A stretch of 8,954 nucleotides of DNA. Origin: Bacillota bacterium. GTDB taxonomy: Bacteria; Bacillota; Clostridia; Acetivibrionales; DSM-2933. Position 1 is the first letter of the stretch, and the number at the start of each line of letters is the position of its first letter. The DNA lies in NCBI GenBank assembly GCA_023441845.1, contig JAEZNF010000282.1, forward strand, positions 1 to 8,954, in the 5' to 3' direction. Both the position numbers and the translations under genes were made by a program. A model generated the notes under the pieces. It did not search any database and was not told the DNA's origin. It was given only the letters and a program-made list of their open reading frames with translations. This document shows, piece after piece, positions 6,674 to 8,954 of the stretch.

Positions 6674-6915
6674 AAATGAATATAAAAACAGCGATAATAA
6701 AAGCTGAGATTTATGTATTTCTTAAGAGAGCCGGTGGTTGGTGCGAACCGGTGTAAGAGTAAATCTTTCCACTTTTGGAGCTGCCGGTGAAAACCGGGAG
6801 GCCGGTAACCTTTATCTTACCCTTTAATTGAGAGGCTTGAGGTTTAATACTTCGGCAATTTGGGTGGCAACGCGGATTACCTCCGTCCCAGTTATTATAC
6901 GGGATGGAGTTTTTT
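6674..6915 (+). promoter_or_regulatory. T-box leader, serine specific
   Basis: This leader senses uncharged tRNA-Ser and controls read-through into serS. Stem I is closed by CAGC (6689-6692) with GCTG (6780-6783), then GAT/GGA K-turn sequences and AAAAG/CTTTT. Next comes the specifier loop, whose 3' side holds TCC (6768-6770) followed by A: a serine UCC codon. Above it GATTTA pairs with TAAATC and TTCTTA with TAAGAG, and the AGAGAG and GGTGCGA elements of the distal domain follow. The T-box sequence at 6857-6875 contains the antiterminator bulge TGGC (6865-6868). Its variable C suits the G discriminator base usual for tRNA-Ser. A terminator at 6881-6915 completes the switch. Confidence 0.95.
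6881..6915 (+). terminator. Regulated intrinsic terminator of the T-box
   Basis: CTCCGTCCC (6881-6889) pairs with GGGATGGAG (6901-6909), with one G-T wobble, an 11-base loop and a following T6. Under the T-box model it forms when tRNA-Ser is charged, and it competes with the antiterminator that contains the T-box sequence just upstream. Confidence 0.92.
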
Positions 6916-6950
6916 AATTTATAATATATACTTGCCAGGAGGTAAATAGC

Positions 6951-8228
6951 ATGTTGGATTTGAAATTTGTAAGAGAAAATCCCGAGGTTGTTAAGCAAAA
7001 CATAAGGAATAAGTTCCAGGATAAAAAGCTGGGTTTGGTAGATGATGTAATTGCTCTTGATATTGAGCTCCGGAGCACCAAACAAGAGGCAGAGGCTCTA
7101 AGGGCTGACAGGAATAAGATATCAAAGCAGATTGGCGGTTTGATGGCTCAGGGTAAAAGGGAAGAAGCAGAAGAAATGAAGAAGAAGGTCAATGCAGAAT
7201 CCGAGCGCCTTGCAGAGCTGGAAAGAAAAGAAGATGAACTTGATAAAAAAGTAAGGGACATAATGATGGTAATTCCCAATATTATTGACCCAAGTGTGCC
7301 AATTGGTAAGGACGACAGTGAAAATGTCGAAGTAAGGCGCTATGGTGAACCGGTTGTACCTGATTTTGAAATTCCGTATCACACCGAAATTATGGAAAAA
7401 CTGAGAGGTTTTGATCTGGACAGTGCAAGAAAGGTTGCAGGAAACGGTTTTTATTACCTGATGGGTAATATCGCAAGGCTTCATTCGGCAGTAATTTCTT
7501 ATGCAAGGGATTTTATGATAGACCGCGGCTTTACTTACTGCATTCCGCCGTTTATGATCCGCAGCGAGGTTGTAACCGGTGTAATGAGCTTTGCCGAAAT
7601 GGAAGCCATGATGTATAAAATTGAAGGCGAGGACCTGTTTTTGATCGGAACCAGCGAGCATTCAATGATAGGTAAGTTTATAGATACCATTCTGCCGGAA
7701 AGCGCACTGCCTCAAACCCTGACCAGCTATTCTCCGTGCTTCAGAAAGGAGAAGGGGGCTCACGGTCTTGAAGAGAGAGGGGTTTACAGGATTCACCAGT
7801 TCGAAAAGCAGGAAATGATTGTAGTATGCAAGCCGGAAGACAGCATGATGTGGTATGAAAAGCTGTGGCAGAACACGGTTGATTTGTTCCGTTCCCTTTT
7901 AATACCGGTAAGAACCCTGGAATGCTGCTCAGGTGACCTGGCTGATTTGAAGGTCAAATCGGTGGATGTTGAAGCATGGGCTCCCAGACAGAAAAAATAC
8001 TTTGAAATAGGCAGCTGCTCCAACCTGGGTGATGCACAGGCACGCCGCTTGAAGATCCGTGTAGACGGTGAAAACGGCAGATATTTTGCACATACGCTTA
8101 ATAATACCGTTGTTGCTCCTCCGAGAATGCTGATTGCATTTTTGGAAAACAACCTGAATGAGGATGGCTCGGTAAATATACCTGAGGCACTCAGGCCTTA
8201 CATGGGCGGTATGACGGTAATTAAATAA
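6951..8228 (+). CDS. serS: Seryl-tRNA synthetase, divergent motif variant
   Basis: SerRS charges tRNA-Ser with serine in the cytoplasm. The 425-residue protein has the N-terminal coiled-coil arm (about 30-105, rich in Lys, Glu and Arg) that grips the long variable arm of tRNA-Ser, then a class II catalytic core. Motif 2 reads SPCFRKEKGAHGLEERG...IHQFEKQE with Arg265. Motif 3 reads LNNTVVAPPRMLIAFLEN with Arg392. The C-terminus IPEALRPYMGG is standard. Two places differ from the common bacterial enzyme: TSEH at 234-237 in place of the usual TAEV, and VVAPPR in place of the usual GLAVGR in motif 3. It resembles variants I associate with archaea and some clostridia. ATG 6951 follows AGGAGGT (6937-6943) at seven bases. 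The serine T-box independently supports the function. A second serS elsewhere in the genome is possible. Confidence 0.94.
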   Translation: MLDLKFVRENPEVVKQNIRNKFQDKKLGLVDDVIALDIELRSTKQEAEALRADRNKISKQIGGLMAQGKREEAEEMKKKVNAESERLAELERKEDELDKKVRDIMMVIPNIIDPSVPIGKDDSENVEVRRYGEPVVPDFEIPYHTEIMEKLRGFDLDSARKVAGNGFYYLMGNIARLHSAVISYARDFMIDRGFTYCIPPFMIRSEVVTGVMSFAEMEAMMYKIEGEDLFLIGTSEHSMIGKFIDTILPESALPQTLTSYSPCFRKEKGAHGLEERGVYRIHQFEKQEMIVVCKPEDSMMWYEKLWQNTVDLFRSLLIPVRTLECCSGDLADLKVKSVDVEAWAPRQKKYFEIGSCSNLGDAQARRLKIRVDGENGRYFAHTLNNTVVAPPRMLIAFLENNLNEDGSVNIPEALRPYMGGMTVIK

Positions 8229-8248
8229 GGATAAAAATAGAAATTAAG

Positions 8249-8285
8249 TGACACCAATCGTTATAAGGGCGGTTGGTGTCATTTC
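8249..8285 (+). terminator. Terminator after serS
   Basis: TGACACCAATCG (8249-8260) pairs over 12 bp, with one wobble, with CGGTTGGTGTCA (8270-8281) around a 9-base loop, 20 bases past the serS stop. The T-tract is short (TTTCT), but the stem is strong. Flanking AGAAAT and ATTTCT may extend it. Confidence 0.85.
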
Positions 8286-8290
8286 TAACG

Positions 8291-8326
8291 TTTCACGAAG
8301 TGAGAGCCTGCAAAAGGCAAGCAGGC
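8291..8326 (+). repeat. Two tandem hairpins downstream of the serS terminator
   Basis: TTTCAC/GTGAGA (8291-8296 and 8300-8305, GAA triloop) is followed without a gap by GCCTGC/GCAGGC (8306-8311 and 8321-8326, 9-base loop). They form, with the serS terminator, a run of three adjacent stems that is GC-rich compared with its surroundings. CATAAG and a T-rich tail, TCTTTTCT, come after. They may be a back-up terminator; function unknown. Confidence 0.55.
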
Positions 8327-8543
8327 CATAAGTCTTTTCTATAGTTTATTTTGCAGTATTACACCGGCATGTGATACAATATATGGGATAACTTCAAATA
8401 CTGAAGGTAAGGAAAACATTGAACGCGATAAATACATTACATAACGCGTCAATCCTTAATACAATATCACGAAAATTATTTTTTTTTATGTAAAATAATT
8501 TTCGTGATTTATATTATATATATTGATAACATAATAACTTCAT
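8327..8543 (+). other. Gene-poor interval upstream of the efflux-pump promoter
   Basis: No convincing gene lies here. A possible extended -10 promoter is TGATACAAT (8372-8380), with TTGCAG at 8351-8356 as a poor -35 at 18 bases. A small stem CTTCA/TGAAG sits at 8392-8406. A 24-codon frame opening with TTG at 8419 has TAAGGA upstream and ends at 8493 in the loop of the inverted repeat at 8466-8508, but nothing else supports translation. The 5' part could be a short untranslated transcript ending at that inverted repeat. Confidence 0.3.
8466..8508 (+). repeat. Perfect 17-bp inverted repeat
   Basis: ATCACGAAAATTATTTT (8466-8482) is exactly complementary to AAAATAATTTTCGTGAT (8492-8508) across a 9-base T-rich loop. 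It is long for a chance palindrome, yet mostly A and T with one CACG/CGTG block at the outside. Only TTTATATTAT follows, so it is at best a weak terminator. It could be an operator or a bidirectional transcription stop. Confidence 0.75.
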
Positions 8544-8576
8544 ATTTACAAAAAAGAATTATTCTATATTGTAAAT
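8544..8576 (+). promoter_or_regulatory. 33-bp dyad, candidate operator of the efflux gene
   Basis: The site is symmetric around 8560: ATTTACA (8544-8550), AAAA, AGAAT (8555-8559), T, ATTCT (8561-8565), ATAT, TGTAAAT (8570-8576). Fourteen of sixteen base pairs match. Its right half covers the -35 hexamer at 8569-8574, the usual position for a repressor that blocks RNA polymerase. TetR- or MarR-type regulators are common for such pumps, but no regulator gene is in the window. Confidence 0.55.
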
Positions 8577-8597
8577 AATTTCTTTGGGTGATATAAT
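8569..8597 (+). promoter_or_regulatory. Extended -10 SigA promoter for the MFS gene
   Basis: TTGTAA (8569-8574), a 17-base spacer, TGA (8589-8591) and TATAAT (8592-8597) form an extended -10 promoter. The predicted start is near 8604, giving a leader of about 185 bases before the transporter start codon. It is the strongest promoter candidate in the region. Confidence 0.7.
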
Positions 8598-8643
8598 AAC
8601 CATGCAAAATTCAACAGCAATTTTAATTCCTAGCGGAGAGTCA

Positions 8644-8730
8644 ATGCAACAAAATTCACAAAGGCATAACAATGATTTAAGGCTAAGTAGAGTAGGAAGA
8701 CGGAGGGGGGAACGGAAATACGATATTTAG
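8644..8730 (+). CDS. Possible Arg-rich leader peptide upstream of the MFS gene
   Basis: This 28-codon frame starts at ATG 8644, five bases after GGAG (8635-8638), about 40 bases downstream of the predicted transcription start, and ends at TAG 8728-8730. Seven of 28 residues are Arg, including Arg19-Arg20-Arg21 and the RGERKY end, encoded partly by CGG and AGG. Near its end lies a purine run with GGAGGGGGG (8702-8710). The frame is also open back to ATG 8602, but that codon lies at or before the likely transcription start. Leader peptides of this size control several drug-resistance genes by ribosome stalling, which would suit the neighbour. Homology is not recognised, and the frame could be fortuitous. 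Confidence 0.3.
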   Translation: MQQNSQRHNNDLRLSRVGRRRGERKYDI

Positions 8731-8788
8731 CTATACTAATTATGCTTAATTATTGATGGTAAATTTATTAAATTGGGGAGGAATGGGA

Positions 8789-8954
8789 ATGACAAATTTA
8801 ACAACTAAAAAAAGAATTACTATTTTTGTAGCATTAATGTTTGCGGTTTTTCTTGGCTCACTTGATATGACGGTTGTTTCGACATCGTTAATAACTATTG
8901 TCAAGGATTTGAAAGGATTTGACCTATACACTTGGGCTTTTACCTCATATATGT
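8789..8954 (+). CDS. MFS drug efflux transporter (DHA2/EmrB-QacA type), 3' end missing
   Basis: Only the first 55 codons are present; the frame is open to the window end. After a short basic N-terminus (TTKKRI) comes a hydrophobic first membrane segment (about 11-33). It leads into the motif FLGSLDMTVVSTSLITIVKD, matching the LDxTVVxxALPxIxxDL signature of 14-TM drug:H+ antiporters, then the start of TYTWAF-like sequence before TM2 (here LYTWAFTSYM). Such inner-membrane proteins export drugs or dyes using the proton gradient; the substrate cannot be told. ATG 8789 lies seven bases after GGGGAGG (8775-8781); the in-frame ATG 8783 is too close. The long leader with promoter, dyad and small ORF suggests inducible expression. 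Confidence 0.85.
   Translation, partial: MTNLTTKKRITIFVALMFAVFLGSLDMTVVSTSLITIVKDLKGFDLYTWAFTSYM

Noticed and set aside
7122..7661. 179-codon open frame on the minus strand
   Set aside because: It is opposite the serS coiled-coil and core coding sequence; its Phe/His/Cys-rich translation has no recognisable domain.
8419..8493. 24-codon frame with TTG start and TAAGGA upstream
   Set aside because: It has a weak start codon, no family similarity, and runs into the 17-bp inverted repeat; there is not enough to call a gene.
8695..8725. ACGG/ACGA repeats resembling a guanidine-II (mini-ykkC) element
   Set aside because: The repeats are in a purine run without the complementary flanks needed to place them in hairpin loops.
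8602..8730. 42-codon version of the small ORF starting at ATG 8602
   Set aside because: This ATG lies only four bases after the -10 box, at or before the predicted transcription start, and has no ribosome binding site; the internal ATG 8644 is better.
8746..8931. 61-codon minus-strand frame at the window end
   Set aside because: It overlaps the start of the MFS gene, which has a good ribosome binding site and a clear family motif on the other strand.

Overview
The window is a low-GC, tightly packed chromosomal segment from an endospore-forming member of the Clostridia. Ruminiclostridium/Acetivibrio-type relatives seem most likely, but the genus is an inference. The grounds are AT-rich intergenic DNA, AGGAGG-type ribosome binding sites, a spoVS gene behind a SigH-like promoter, a T-box leader, and a fab cluster followed by rnc and a radical-SAM gene. 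All recognisable genes lie on the + strand. I see no insertion sequence, CRISPR array, tRNA or rRNA.

Positions 1-4194 are a type II fatty-acid synthesis cluster: the 3' part of fabH (initiating ketoacyl-ACP synthase), fabD (malonyl-CoA:ACP transacylase), fabG (ketoacyl-ACP reductase), acpP (acyl carrier protein) and fabF (elongating ketoacyl-ACP synthase). Together they supply initiation, malonyl loading, the carrier, condensation and the first reduction. Dehydratase, enoyl reductase and acetyl-CoA carboxylase are not in the window. fabD and fabG are closely coupled. acpP has a candidate promoter, a hairpin over its ribosome binding site and a strong terminator after it, so acpP and fabF can be expressed independently of the upstream genes.

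Positions 4195-6156 hold a terminator, a candidate promoter, rnc (RNase III) and, 8 bp or less downstream, a small Elp3/YhcC-like radical SAM protein without an acetyltransferase domain. Positions 6157-6566 are a monocistronic sporulation unit: SigH-type promoter, spoVS, terminator.

Positions 6567-8285 are serS with its own SigA promoter and a complete serine T-box leader (UCC specifier, UGGC bulge, terminator). The encoded SerRS departs from the common bacterial type in its class II motifs.

Positions 8286-8788 are a long gene-poor region carrying several hairpins, a perfect 17-bp inverted repeat, a 33-bp near-perfect dyad over the -35 of an extended -10 promoter, and a small Arg-rich upstream ORF. 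They precede the start of a multidrug-efflux (MFS, DHA2-like) gene cut by the window end. This control region is the least ordinary part of the window. I did not find a convincing new multi-gene system.
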